From the NCBI RefSeq assembly GCF_027943255.1, contig NC_072894.1, positions 60,577,601 through 60,641,600 on the forward strand: a DNA stretch of 64,000 nucleotides. The letters run 5' to 3'. Source of the DNA: Anastrepha obliqua (Eukaryota; Arthropoda; Insecta; Diptera; Tephritidae). Both the position numbers and the translations under genes were made by a program. Numbering within the stretch: position 1 is the first letter of the stretch; each line of letters opens with the position of its first letter. Below the pieces are notes generated by a model, which did not search any database, was not told the origin of the DNA, and saw only the letters and a list, made by a program, of their open reading frames with translations. This document shows positions 10,686 to 23,640 of the stretch, piece after piece.

Positions 10686-12925
10686 TAGAGACATTTATCT
10701 ACTACTCTCCCCATGTTCCGGTGGGAGCATTGCCAATTTCTCATTCGATATTGTTCATAAACTCTTCTAACACCAACTACTTAACATAATTCCAAAAAAA
10801 GAAATCCAAGAGTGTCAAATCACATGGACGAGATGCCGATTCAATTGAGTCATTTCTCGAAATCAGATGAATTTCGGCGAACTTCCTTAACAATAAATTA
10901 ATTGTGTTATAAGCTGTGAGGTAATTAACACCATTCGGTAGGTAAAAATATCACATTTATTAAGAGCATCAAACTCAAGCCAAAACAACCCTTTCAACAT
11001 GGTACTCACATGACTTACATTTTTTGCAATAAAAAAACATGCTTTTGCTAGGGAGTAACTCAAAATTTTTATACAAAATTGGACAGAATCTGCCCGGAAA
11101 GTTCTCAATCCCTATGTAATAGACTAAATTGGCTCACTTTGAACTCACTTGCGGTATTTTCGGCACTATGATCCAGACTTTGTATCGGTAATTCAGAAGC
11201 AGTAGACATATACTGAACGAAAATTTAAGTTAGCACTATTAAAGTCTCAATATTTCAGTACATTAATTTTTATTAATTTCCAACCTGCGCTCGATACTTA
11301 ACTTGGTCATGATATAAATGTAATTCTGGAATAATGTTTTCACATGGTCAGATCATAGCAAAACATTGCAATTAATTAAAAACAAATCTCACTATTGAAA
11401 AACGCTTTGCTCTGGTAATAGAACTTAGAATTTTTTTTACATAATACATTTCTTTTATAAAGTAAAATTTAAAAATTTGCAAAAATTCCTCAAAGCCATT
11501 GTTAAAAACAAAGTGTTTAAGACATGAATTGAAGACTTTTACTATTGATGCTGCTTTGTTACTATTCATCTTAAGAATTAATAATATTAGTCTATCACAT
11601 AAGTTTTGATATGTTTATAAAGTGTCACCTTAAAACAGTGAACTTTTTAGTTAATTCTAGATAAAATTTCTCGGCGTTCAAAACAAAATTTGGTTTATTA
11701 AGAAATTTAGTTGAATTCAGGATGCCAATTTTTTTTCAATTTGGGTTGTCTATTGCTATCATTCATAAGGATAAATACAGACCACATTTTTTAAATTATT
11801 TAGGTGGTTTAAAAAATATATATCAGGAATACAATTTTTTCAAGCATTAGAAATTAATTTCGTGATATTTTTCTATATTTTTTCCAAAGTGCGGAATGTA
11901 CACTAGTAGAGATTTCGCTTTTATTTTCCGAGCTCAGTTTACCACTTTTTGTTTATATATTTTTTTAATTTTATTTTATTTTTCAAATATTTGATTGAGT
12001 TCAATTCTTCACTTTATACTACCCATAATATAATATTTTATACTGTTCCATTTCGTTGCTTTCGATTAGAGTTAAATGCATTATTTTTTATTTCGCTCGA
12101 CATCATTTCTTTGTTTCATTTATTTTCATTTTAATTGAATTGTTCACTTAAATTTAATTTCGTAGTTTAGTTAAGTCTTGTTTTTTGTTTTTGTTTTGCC
12201 TTTTGCCTACAAAAAACATTCGCATATCTAGCAAGTGACCGCAATAGCTCCATATTGACAAGACGAATTCGGCAAAAGCCATTTAAGTATTTACGTTAGT
12301 CACGGGCTCTAAAAGGCACTTTGTTTTGGTGCTTTTAGTTTTAATTTTACATATATACATAGATACATACATGCATACGTCTATATAATCCACTTAGTTT
12401 TAAATCCAAAATGCACACACCTTCCATTTATCAGCCAATAAATAACAACAAATTTGTACATAATCCGATTGAGCCAGCGATGGAATTAAAAGCCGCACAA
12501 AATCCATAAATGACAACATAAAAAAAAAAATATTAAAAATTAAATGAAAAATCAAAAAAATTGAGCTTTTTGAAAATTCGCACTATGCATACGTATCAGC
12601 GCACATTTACAAATTGGCTATTTTTTTTTTGTTTTGTTTTTTTTTTACTTTTACAAATTTCATGTGCGTATTTTATTTATATGCATACATACACACACAT
12701 ATGCATATATTTCTCACTTGACACTAAATTGAATTAGACTAGCGTTAATTGAATTCGAGAAGTCAGACTGCTCACGACATTTGAACTCACGACATTACAC
12801 TAAAACAACAACAAACGAAGGAAGGCAATAATAATCGCACAGCAGTAAGAATTTTCTAAAAAATTTTATATGGAAACAATTTTTTTAGAATATTTTAGAT
12901 GCCAGTTAACGAAGCAAATCACTCT
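10686..12925. other. AT-rich stretch, no gene seen
   Basis: Only chance ORFs and A/T runs occur. I found no transposase, reverse transcriptase or splice-site-bounded coding block. Confidence 0.45.
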
Positions 12926-14480
12926 GGCTGTTGATGGTATTAGTGTTATGGTATGTATATGGTGTTAGTGTTATTGACTGATGCCCTCAGCGCACGCGCA
13001 TCTGTACACCACTTCGGCTGAGCAACACCTGAAAGTTTCACTAACGGCAAAATGTTGTCAAAGGTCTGATGTGGTGTCGCAAGATGAAAGATGCTTTTCG
13101 CGCAGCCGGTTTCGTTGTTATCTAGATAGCTGGCCATTGCCAAATAACTAATGCTCAACAATAGCCGCCGTCGTGTTTGCTGTCACGGTCATTGTTGCAA
13201 TGTCTATTGTTGAAGCTTTCGCTTTAAACTAAAATTGCTGCTGCTGTTTCCGTGCCTAAAACTTTATCAAAGTCACAATTCTTGATTTTGTTTTTTTTTT
13301 TTGTTTTGGTTTTGTGAACTTTTCCACAAACTATACGATTTTTTATTTCCGCTTTGTTGGCATTTTCAAGTTATTTGAAAATCTTGCATTTATTTGAACT
13401 TTTTCTTTTTGCGGTTAAGAATTCATTTTAAAATTTTTTTATTAGAATTTTCACATAGTAATACATAGTTACATTTGTATATGTGTGTATGCTTGTGTTC
13501 TTTATTTGTTGTTTTGTTTTGCACACATTTTTTCTTGAATAAAATTACTGCGCCGCTTGTACAACTGACACTCGCTCTCACCGGGTAATAATAAACTGAC
13601 GGCGCATGCAAGCGCGTTGAAGGCCCAAAGCCCAGCAGACAACAAAAAACTAATGCTTCTTGTACCGCTACATACGTATGTATGTACTATAAGCCTCACA
13701 TGTTACAACGCGCCTATAACCGTATGTACGTATGTTTGTATCCACAAAAAATCACCACACACGCATTCTCCCTAATTGTCTGAAAAACATTGGTAAGTAA
13801 GAGAGACGGTGGTGTACGGCCTTTCGGTAATACTGACACTAAAACTCGCTACTCGCTAACAGCGGTGGCGGCTCAAAGATAGTCGAAGCCTTCATAAATA
13901 ACTACTATTGCATATAGTATAGAAAAAAATATAATAACAACGCGACTTTTTCTCATTTGCTCATTCAGTCGCTCCAAACGCTACTGCGGACTATTCGACT
14001 TCTTGACTGTCGAGTTCAGCTGAAGCTGGTGCGCCATGCCGTGCCGGCCAGCCAGCTAATCGTTTGCTTCTACATTACCTTCAGCAAGCCATTCATTCCA
14101 TACACAAAGCACACATACTCAAACACGCACACACGCATAAGTAGACTTTGCATGCTTCACGCTTTGCTCTGTTTTGTTTCCGCTCTTCTAGCGGTTGCTG
14201 CCACTCATCAACGCTTTGCCATGCGCCGCCGGCTTTGCTTTCTTACACACAAGCTTCATAGCAAGTAAATCTATATATGCACGTACATATCAACATATTT
14301 ATACATTTGTGTATGGAACCTAAGAGCATGTGTGTGTGTGTGTTCTTTCTTTCATTCATACGATTATTATTTTTCCCTTTACTTTTCATATATTTGATAA
14401 TTAGCAGTTTTGCTACAATCAGCGCTTTCTTTGTGTGTATTCAGTTAGAGTGGAGACAGTATGTGCAAAAAGTGGTGTAA
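12926..14480. other. Possible leader/promoter-like region, function unknown
   Basis: This interval is less AT-rich than its surroundings and contains no repeat I recognise. The minus strand has CAACAATGACC, a good fly start context, opening a 14-codon ORF (13148-13192) and preceded by an AGCAGCAGCA tract. The plus strand has a consensus-like splice donor, TGGTAAGTAA, at 13791-13800. Clusters such as GCTACTCGCTAACAGCGG (about 13848) and CGCCACTCATCAACG-like sequence occur near 13850-14240. No long ORF is convincing. A promoter or untranslated exon is inference only. Confidence 0.25.
13148..13192 (-). CDS. Possible small upstream ORF (14 codons)
   Basis: The ORF reads MTVTANTTAAIVEH and then stops. 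The start context CAACAATGACC resembles the fly consensus. It could be an upstream ORF in a leader exon, or chance. Nothing else supports translation. Confidence 0.12.
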   Translation of the reverse strand: MTVTANTTAAIVEH

Positions 14481-15485
14481 GCAAAGAAAACTTAAAAACT
14501 TTGTTCTTTAAAATTACTTCATAAATATACGAGGGGTGGCTGATAAGCAATGATGTTGATGCTGTAAAATATCTCAGTCACAATTATTTATTATCACACT
14601 CAATATACATACACCCTTCCTCTATCCCTACATTATACCATAGTTCGAAACAATACCGGAAGCCTTTTTCTGTCAACTCCATACCGCTTTCTCTTGCACA
14701 GTTTCAGTGGAACTAGATTTTAAACTTCTAATACAGATCTCACGCCAGGAATATTAAGCAATACGGCGTGAGCCAGTTCATTGCCTTGTGAGAAAACTCG
14801 TAATAGTTTTTTTCGAACTATGGGGGGGTGGGCACCGTATCGGAGTGAACGGGCTCATATGGAGTGCTATACTGCATTTTAAGGAGAACAAAGGAATTTT
14901 GTGCATGCGTTCTCCTTCTATAACAGCATCAGTATCATAACTAGTACACTAGTTCTCTTTAACAGCTAGTGGCTATTTTCCAGGTTAAAGTGTTTGCCTG
15001 GTAAGTTAATTCGCTTTCATAACGAATTATCCAGATAATCGCACTTTTATTTTTAACTCAGGCATTTTTGAGTCAATTTGAGAACCTGATCAACAAAACC
15101 TCTACGGCAATGACCACAGAAGGTACGCTTCATAATCTCATATGGGGATCCCAATACAAGCATTTGAGGTACAGAATTACCAAAATCAGTTGGGCAGCAC
15201 ATTACCTTAAGAGAACAATTAATCCCTTAGCGAAATTCAGACCTAGCACTATAAGGCTCCTCGCTAATTTTATTGGCATTCAATTGGCAATTTTGTTCAC
15301 AGTGCAACAGATTTTGTAATGCGACGTTTGCATGCCAACCATATCATTCTTCATGTTCGACGCACCCGAGCGCGGCTCTTCAACATTAAAGACACAACAC
15401 AACACGTGGCCACAGTTCAGTGAATCTACTGCATATGTACATAAATATGTACCAAATTAACAAAAAGTGTTTTAACTAGTTTTTA
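14481..15485. other. Unclassified; one possible transposon end
   Basis: At 14529 the motif TACGAGGGGTGGCTGATAAG resembles a mariner-type terminal repeat, but I could not find its partner. CATAGTTCGAAA (about 14638) and TTTCGAACTATG (about 14812) form an inverted pair spanning roughly 180 bp. No coding sequence was recognised. Confidence 0.3.
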
Positions 15486-15487
15486 TA

Positions 15488-16513
15488 TCGGGTGTTTTTT
15501 AAGTACTTGAGACCTTAAAATGGTAACACAAAACAAAAATATTGTTGGAATGCTTTTTTTCGTAATATGATCTAGTAGACAATTTCATAGCATTTATTTC
15601 TTGATAATGATAACCCGCAGAAGTCCGTCGCAGCTACAAGTAATGTGGTGCATTCGATCAGTCAAATTTTTGACTTATTTTTCCAATAAATCTGAATAAT
15701 AAATCTAAATGAGCCCTATCGGCAAAAGTGCCACGCAAACGTTGGTTTTGCTTCATTTGGCTTCAGTTCTTGCACGAGCTGTATTTTATAGGCACGTAAG
15801 CCAAAATCCTTACGTAAAGAGGAATAAATACCAATAAATGAACAATGATGACGAATCATCGAGTTTGACAAAGTGCGCCAGTCGTTTCTTGCCTAACCGG
15901 CCTAAGTTGGAAACACCAAGTGAGGCCAAGTCCTTTCTCTTCCTCTGCTACCACCAGCTGGTACCGCATCGAATACTTTCAGAGCGGGAGTGTTTGCTTC
16001 CATTCAGTCATGTCCCAGCCAACGTAGCCGCTGGATCTTTATTCGATATGCTATATCTATGTGGTCGTAAAGCTCATTGTTCCATCGCCTATGATACTTG
16101 CCGTTGCTAACTCCTAAACACTTCAAAGCACACTTCTTGGGATACTGTCATCGTGCAAGCTTCTGCGTCGTATGTTAGGATGGGCATGATGAGGACCTTA
16201 TGGAGTGCTAGTTTTGTTCGTTGAGGGAGAACTTTCATACTCCATTGCCTGCTAAGTCCACTATTTTCGGTGTTAATGCTGGTTCTTGAATAAACGAAGT
16301 CTTTTACAACCTTGAACTCATAACTGTCAGCAGTGACGTGGCTGCCAATACGCAAGTGCGCTGACTGTTTGTTTGATGGCAGGAGGTAATTCGTTTTATC
16401 CTCATTCGCCACCAGACCTCACTGATCAGAAACATCAACACAGTTTGCTGATCTCAGGTATCAAACCATATTTATAAATATCGATATTTCTCATGCAGCT
16501 AAAAAACACCCGA
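15488..16513 (-). mobile_element. TCGGGTG-ended Tc1/mariner-type element with LINE piece inside
   Basis: The inverted ends are TCGGGTGTTTTTTA (left) and TAAAAAACACCCGA (right), with TA at 15486-15487 and 16514-16515. Minus-strand reading of 15690-15835 gives 'LRKDFGLRAYKIQLVQELKP', the pre-catalytic segment of an insect Tc1/mariner-superfamily transposase. It jumps directly to the C-terminal tail near 15560-15640, so the catalytic domain is deleted. The right half (15850-16400) is a LINE fragment. A 140-bp relative with the same ends lies at 61498-61637. Confidence 0.75.
15850..16400 (-). pseudogene. RTE-like LINE C-terminal fragment
   Basis: The minus strand reads 'NEDKTNYLLPSNKQSAHLRI', 'DSYEFKVVKDFVYSRTSINT', 'LPQRTKLALHKVLIMPILTY' and 'DAEACTMT'. 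These correspond to the thumb and post-RT region of an RTE-like LINE (compare 'KTLIMPVLTYGAEAWTM' at 35600-36256). The tail is out of frame, with the CGCCAGTCGTTTCTT block near 15876 marking the approach to the 3' end. It sits inside the TCGGGTG-ended transposon, implying it arrived later, although I could not define a clean target duplication. Confidence 0.75.
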
Positions 16514-16515
16514 TA

Positions 16516-18380
16516 TATGTATGTACGATGCTTCAAGTTTTTTGCTATTGTTTTGGGCGCTGAAATGCATTTTTAGCTGTTCATACTAGTATTTCGCTAT
16601 ATGTCGATACATTAGGGCAGGTGGACTTTTTTTATTAAAAATCATTCATAAGTTCCATAACAGAGCTAAAGGTAGATGGAGTTTATAATAAAGTAATCAA
16701 AATAAGCAGATTTGGAGCTCCCTACGGTGGATAATGGATACGAAGCTATTGTTTGCCAGATAATTGCTCGTCAATGAAATTCGGTGCATAAGACAAATAT
16801 CTGCATTAACTGACCCAATTGTTACTACTCGCACAGCAAAAAACCTCTAAGTGACTCCAAGAGATGCTCCGAACTCAAGAGCTACTCCGAAGATGTAAGA
16901 GCTAAGCAGTAGAAGAAATTCCCATTCTAGCTGCTCCTACTGCTATTAGCATGTTCCTACATAGTATCTATTCCTACTCCTATTGTTACTACCATGTTTC
17001 TACTTAGCTATTCATGTGAAAGCATGAGCACAAGGAGGCCTTATGAGGTGGCGTTGTTGGTATAAAGTGTATCCTCCGAAATCCTATATGGTTGATTAAA
17101 CTCCTCCGAAACACTAAATGGCTCATCGAATGCGGCACAAGAATCTAATATTGGTATTGTCCTGCTTTGAGGTTCATTGTAGGCACGAAATACCAAATAA
17201 TATGTAGAGAAAGGTTTTTCTAATAGGAGTCGCCTCTTGGCAGGTAATGGCGACAGCTCCCCATAAAAACAATAAATTAAATTAAATTAAAAACTAAAAC
17301 AATGCCATATCGACGTAGGTTAGGTTCGGTTACCTATGCGAGGACCTACTTGAACGTAAAACACTATATCGAGGTGAGTAAGGCAAAAAGGTACTAACGC
17401 AAAAATTTTTTCAAAATCCATTAACATGACAGTCTTGCGATTACTGGTAAATCAAACATTCGGATTAAATTAAATATTATTTAATATTTCATTTATGTGA
17501 AATTCGCACTTTAGTCTCACAAATCGACCCGCTCCAAAGTGCACAAATAAATTATTGCTGAGAATTTATAATGCCTGACGCCGTAAACAAAGTCGCATGT
17601 AGTATTCACGCCAGCCAAACACTAACGTGTAAATGCACCATCTTCCTCACAGATAATATCAAAGGAGTTAGAATTTTAAACAATTATAAATTAGCAAGTT
17701 AAGAATAATAATAACGCAGTAACTGGAAATTGAGGTAGTGAAAAAGTTGAAGATGCCATGCCACACACCAATTCAAGTTCAGAAACGGTAAATTTGAATT
17801 ATGGTATGTTTACATTGAGTGCACAAATAAAATAGTTAACCGGAGGAAGTTAGGTAGATATGAAAAACGGTAGCAAGGCCATAATCTAACAATGCAATTT
17901 GTAATATTATATGTGGTATATAATGACTATAAGGTATAAGTTGCATTCATGCACTCATACATATGCATAAAAGTATATGCATATATGTGCAAGTAATTGC
18001 GCACTATAACGCCATCGAATTTGTAATTAAATTCATTAGTATGTAAATAGCCGTAGCGTCTTTGTTTAAACAGTTTTAGACATGCAATCAATAAACGACT
18101 GGTAAAAGTTCATTTGCTCTTGTATGCATAATATCGCGCGGTGTAATAAGTAAGGCAGTGGAAGATGATGCGTTGAAATAAAGCAAACTAAAGACGATTG
18201 GATTGGAAAAGTCTACGCTCGCGCGAAACCAAATTAGACCCAACAAACGTTTAACTCAATGTCATATTTTTACCCCTGGATGATTCTGTTTATGTTATGT
18301 AATTCAAGTATTTTGTGAATTGCCGTCAATTCTTCTAAAAAATGATTTTTTCGTAGGCTTGAGTATAATAAGTATAATAA
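16516..18380. other. Low-complexity and AT-rich stretch with a SINE scrap
   Basis: From 16850 to 17010 irregular CTAC/CTCCGA-type low-complexity sequence recurs, and CCTCCGAAA blocks repeat at 17066-17115. A TAGGTTAGGTTCGGTTACC motif lies near 17317. A partial SINE occupies 17190-17263. No gene was recognised. Confidence 0.4.
17190..17263 (+). repeat. SINE family S1 fragment
   Basis: 'GGTTTTTCTAATAGGAGTCG' and 'CCTCTTGGCAGGTAATGGCG' match the central block of the SINE in plus orientation. 'GAAATACCAAA' just upstream corresponds to the end of the tRNA-like head region. Confidence 0.6.
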
Positions 18381-18382
18381 AG

Positions 18383-18540
18383 AGTATGATGCAGAAGCCG
18401 GGACGATGACAACATCCTATAAAGGGAAGATGCGATGCGGTACTTGATGGTGATAACAGAGCCGGCTTGGCTTGCGCGCTTTGACAAATTCTGCAAAAAT
18501 CATTTAAGTGATTACCGCGCCAATCAGGAAGAAGAAGAAG
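18383..18540 (+). pseudogene. RTE-like LINE 3' end with GAA-type tail
   Basis: Blocks 'GCAGAAGCCGGGACGATGAC' and 'GATTACCGCGCCAATCAGG', followed by (AAG)n, match the 3' end of the copies at 35600-36256 and 37537-37920. The middle is deleted. The tail is a short AAG/GAA trinucleotide run at about 18528-18540. Confidence 0.7.
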
Positions 18541-18639
18541 TAACTGAACCGATTTTAATGTTCAAAATGGTTAATTTTTTTTTTTTTTGTTCGTAACTCC
18601 TATTCGAACATAGGGGCTCTTCACCAATGGATACGGTTT

Positions 18640-19025
18640 GGTGCTATGTATCCCAGTTCGTCCCACATAAGACCAAGAGAGTTAATTTCAGTTTCTGTTG
18701 AGCAACTCCAGGTACTACGTGGCCTACCCACACCTCGCCCAGCTTGTTGCAAGGGGCCTGCAGGGCCTGACTAGCAGCATTGTCATCTCTTTTTCTAAGC
18801 GTATCTCCTATCCACTGCCACTTTTTTTCGCAATTCAGTCCCCACGTCAAGCTGGTTAGCTTCGTTTAACTGGTCGGAGTTGAATCTTTTACAGGGCCAA
18901 AAAATGTGTACGAGGCGCAAAATACGGCGCAGGCAGCGGTTGCCAAACGTTTGCTGGCATCGCGTGATTGCCGCGTTTACTTTCCATGTAGTACAGCCAT
19001 ATAGGAGGACAAATTTTATATTAGT
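18640..19025 (-). pseudogene. RTE-like LINE C-terminal fragment (second family)
   Basis: The minus-strand translation reads 'KFVLLYGCTTWKVNAAITRC', 'QQTFGNRCLRRILRLVHIFW' and 'LRKKWQWIGDTLRKRDDNAA'. It continues through 'SQALQ' into a degraded 'GVGRPRSTW' tail and 'LMWDELGYIA'. This is the region after the RT palm in LINEs with a Y-G-C-E-T-W / GHTLRK / GRPR pattern, the same type as the stub nested at 9831-10075. Frameshifts and a Glu-to-Thr change in YGCETW are visible. Confidence 0.8.
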
Positions 19026-22000
19026 CTTTTAAACATTTTGATATTTTTTTTTTTTTTAAGTTCTTTAGGATAAACTTAAAAACACATTTTTTTAATTTTT
19101 TGGATAAACATGTTCCACTTTTTTGGGAACAATTTGTTTTTCGTCATTCAAAACTTTTTGATGGTAAATGTTTAGTTTCTAACAATGTTTTTAATGTATA
19201 CTTACATCTTAATATCTCTTACACTTTTACGAGCTTAGTAGCTTTATAATGCATCTTAAAAGAACTAAAACTAGAATTTAAAATTTTTTCCATAAAGATC
19301 AGTATTTATTAACTCCAAAGAAACAAATTTTCGATGAAATTTTGTTTCTCAAAATTTCAGATATACTCCGCTTCGATAAACTGGAGAAAATAGCCATTTC
19401 ATTAACAAAGTAACCCTATCTCAGTACACTTGTTGTGAGCTGGGTATAATAAATACGTAATTATCTACTCTAATGAAAAACAATTCTCAACGTATACGTA
19501 TGTATTATGTATATTTGCATGGTCACATACATACATACTTACATATGATAGGCACATATATGCTGCTAATATTCGATAATCAGGTGCAATAGTCCACGTA
19601 TAGCGTAAGAATTTCATACCAAATAGGCAATAGCCTCCGTGTAATAACAATTTGCGTACAAACAAAACAGACATAAAGCTATGTAAGAAAAGAATCAAAG
19701 TAGAAAAAATCTAAAAATATGGCAAAAGTTAATGAACTTTTATTTTACTTCCCCAAATGTAAATTTGTTAATACTGATTTTTATTATTATCATTCTCAAA
19801 AAGTTATCTAAATAATAAAAGTTCGTGCTTTTTTTTATTTAGCCAATATAAACAGCACCATTAACAAAAAAAAATTTCAAACTAAACGCGAGTTTCGAGG
19901 CACTTCAAACTTTCCCTTTATTGTACTTTACTGTAAGTGAACTAATAAATGGGCGCATACTCATAAATTTTTCTGGGTACGAGTATAATGCTTGAACTTT
20001 TGATGAAATTTCCTGAACTTTCTACTGACTTTGAAGTTTCGATAAAAAATTAGCAACATTTTTATTAAAAAATATTTCAAATTAAGTTAAAAAAATGAAT
20101 GCCAAATTTCTATTCACAAAGGGCGCGTGGGTTTTTTTTTGTTTAGGTATAATACTTGAAATTTGGATGAATGAATGTACTACTAACTTTGGAATTTCTA
20201 TTAAAAAAAAATAAATTTTTACTATAAACTAATTCAAATTAAGCTAAAAAATTAAATTTCAAAAATATATTCACGAGGGGTACGTAGGATATTTCTTGAC
20301 AGTTGTAGATAGAAGGTTGCTATGATATTTTTTATTTTGTGAAGAAAGCTTGCGGTAGTAATTGTCTATAGTGTCCCACTCACAACACTCTATATGTCGT
20401 ATTTGCTTGTGGTCATAAAATTACTCACACCTCTTTAGAAGGCAAATAAGGTACAATGGACCGGATAGTTGCTCAAAAATGGTGATCGCTTTCTAATTAA
20501 CAGTTTCTGTTTGATATAGTTCGAATTAGGTTGAGGTCACCAAATTTGTTGAACTATAATTTTTTAACTAATTTTATTCGGCTCAAAAAGGTGAATCAAA
20601 TTTTGTTGGCCTGTGTAATCATATTAGAATATAGTAATGGATAAATAAACTAGCGCGCTTCGGCAGGATTCTGAACAACGATCCTAGGTATCAGAAAATT
20701 GATCCATTGAGTAGTTCGAAGCTCTTAAACAAAATGCCCTCCAACATAGACGGCCGCGTTTTTGATCGCTTGCTCCTATCCTGATGGTAGCTTCTTTCTT
20801 GTTTCTCTTTTTGAGAGAATTTTCTGAAATTTAATATGATATGGGTAATATATAATATATATATATATAAATATTTATATATAAACAAATTAATGTTTTT
20901 CGTGAATACAAATGTAGCCAGTAATTACAATATTTTGGTATAATTTCATTTATTGACAAATTTATTTATTTAGTTATTCATTCTTAGTAAATCAAGAAAT
21001 ATAAGACTACAACAAAAATGCTTAGTGAAAATAAACTTTGAGAATGAATTTATCTACTTACATATAAATCATTTAAATTAAACTTAAAAGTTTATTCAGA
21101 GAACGAAAGATCAAGTGCCAAAGAACTTGAAGTTTTATTAAATTCTTAAAATATCGGAGCATAAGAAACATAAGCCGTTCTAACTCGCTCCAGAGATTAA
21201 ATCATTAGCCGTTGTAATGTGAAAATAAATGCGGACCACAAGAAGAGAAAGTCAATTAAACCACTGGTGATAAGATAAAGCAGACTTAAAGAGTACTTCT
21301 TCTGAGTACTTCAAATTTGTGAAGGCACATCTTGTATCATACGAAAAAACCGAATCAACAAAACTAAGTGATCTGAGAGCGTAACGAAGAAAATCCTTTT
21401 GAATTCGTTCAAATCTATCAATATGAAAAAGGTTATGCGGCCTCCTATGGCTTAGAAATTACATAATCTAACTGGCTCAGAAATTGGAATTTTATTTATT
21501 TAAACCATTTTCATAATCCATAGTACATGAATTTGGCATTCTGTTGAAATAACAAACACCATCATCGGTTTCATTTACGACAATTATTGAAAAAAATTAG
21601 TGTACTCTAACTTAAGGTAATGTGAAGTCAAGTGACTAATAAACAATGACATTTGGTGCTTTTTGGCTAAGAACCAGAGTACAGAAACAAAAAGCCGTTT
21701 TCACAAAATATTTTCTAAAAATTCAAATTCATCTAACATTTTTAGAACTCAAATATAAAACATTTACTTAATATTAAAATATTATTGATACTCATTCCAA
21801 CAGATTTAGGGCCTACCACTGAATATCTAAGTGCGAACATTTTTGAATACTAATCTTCCAATTTTGGTTTTGAATGACTTTTTTACTAAAAAAAATTTGA
21901 GTGATGGAAATCTTTAATTTGACCTTTATGCGATCCATGACTTTTCTGTTTGTATACTGCAGCTGTCAAGTTCAGAAGTGTTAAATATGAATTGGCGTAC

Positions 22001-23405
22001 AACGCTGTTTGCAAAAATTATAAATCTTCCGATAAGGTGGCACCTTGTATAATCAGAAATTCCAGTGCTAATGTATGTGTGGGCACGCACTATAAATAAA
22101 AAATGCTAATAACTTTATACTATAGATTTTAATAACTTTTCTCATGTCTTCTTTTTGCCAAATTCCTATGTATTTATTTAAAAAGCTATTTATATGCATG
22201 TGATTGGCTTCGGCATATTTATTTTCGACATCAACTCAAACAAAATAGTTTTAAGGGAATGAGAAAAATGCGAGTCTATATAAATAACGATATAAACGAT
22301 GAAAGCTAGGCTAACATTTATTATTATTTAGGTTTTTTGAAGTTATGTACTGTTGTGGCTCGTAATAAAAAAGCAAATTTACTCAATAATATTGGGATTG
22401 GCGTAACTAGAAGAACAATAAAATAAGCATTTAAGTGGATAATTTTACATTTCAATAGTATACCACATGCATGTATTTTGCATGTATGTGTATGTGTTAT
22501 CCATGTTGCAATTTAAGAGATCTTATTTCGAGTTAACTGTTTGCAGATACGTAATTCCTTTCACTATCTGTTTATTCAACCAATAAGTAACGGTCGTTTT
22601 TATATAAAGACATACGAAACAATTCCGTATGCAAAAGTCCATAGCTGCGTATGACACTGACGCAACAAGAAATACCAAAAAATACGATATCCAACGAGGA
22701 GTATACAATATGTCTGTATATATTACAATAGACAAAATGAAATACACATGAAGAGACTGAAATGAAATCACGACCCGACACGCACCAGAGCATTTTAAGT
22801 TTAGTGACAATGCGTATTTGGTTATTTCTATACCTAAATATGGTTCTATGCAGGTGGTGCAGGAAATGAAGCTAAATCAAAGCTAACCAAAATCTACTTG
22901 AAAATGAACCAGTGCTCATATTTTTCAGTGTGTGCTAAATTAATTCGGGTATTATAAATTTTTAAAGTGAAGAATTATATCAGTTTTTTATTTGGTGCTC
23001 TGGAAAACAAATCGTACAACGTATGCCTACCACTTAAAAGCTATTCAAGCTTCGGAAATGCCAAGCATTCCCAAAGAGCTAGAGTGATTTTTGAATTTTA
23101 ACCCCAATTCCATAGACCGTTCGCGTCCGGCGATTATTTCTACTATTTAACGCCAACAGAAAATTAGAAACATGAAGCATACACCGTGCAATAGTTTCAT
23201 AAAAAAATTCATGATTTCTCAACGAGCTGGTCGGGCACGAAGGACTCATCGACATGGGATTAGGGTTAATTAACATCTCAGAGTTTTTGGGAACAAAGTT
23301 GTATGTCTTTTTATGTGAAGAGGACTAACTGCAAGTTTCACATTACTGTTTTTTTATTTTTAAATAATGAAAGTGTTTACTTTGTTTATTTTAGAAAAAA
23401 TATGT
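19026..23405. other. 4.4 kb AT-rich, no gene seen
   Basis: I found no transposon protein or exon here. ORFs reach only 95 codons (22523-22810) with chance composition. Short decaying repeats occur: stretches near 19880-20080 and 20160-20280 share phrases such as 'TTGATGAAATTTCCTGAAC' and 'AAATTTGGATGAATGAATG'. This suggests an old imperfect duplication. Confidence 0.4.
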
Positions 23406-23409
23406 ATTA

Positions 23410-23640
23410 TATACGGCCGCCCCAGCCGAATGTCTTTATGTGTGATTACTATTCGGTGGAGCCTAAATACGAAACACCAAATGATATAAAAAGATTTTTT
23501 GTAGTAGCTGTCGCTTCTCGACAGGCTGTGGCAAATCTCCGAATGTATTATTGTCCTGAAAAAGTTTCTAATAAAAATACACCATCTGACGTTAGGAGGC
23601 ACTATGAAACTGTATATTGTCACTATGAAACTGTATATTT
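23410..23640 (+). repeat. SINE family S1, nearly full length
   Basis: The sequence opens with a tRNA-like head: 'CGGCCGCCCCAGCCGAATG' (A-box-like AGCCGAATG), then 'GTGATTACTATTCGG'. A degenerate B-box region and 'GAAACACCAAATGATA' follow. The body continues with 'TGTCGCTTCTCGACAGGC', 'GCAAATCTCCGAATGTATTA' and 'GAAACTGTATATT'. The last 19-21 bp (CACTATGAAACTGTATATT) occur twice in tandem at 23600-23640. The 159-codon plus-strand ORF spanning this block is therefore spurious. Confidence 0.8.

Noticed and set aside
13957..14268. 103-codon plus-strand ORF with hydrophobic centre
   Set aside because: There is no recognisable domain, and the codon pattern looks like chance in a GC-raised region. 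The region itself is noted as possible regulatory sequence.
14529..14950. A second TACGAGGG-type terminal-repeat element
   Set aside because: Only one end is convincing. No partner repeat with a TA flank was found, so I did not annotate an element.
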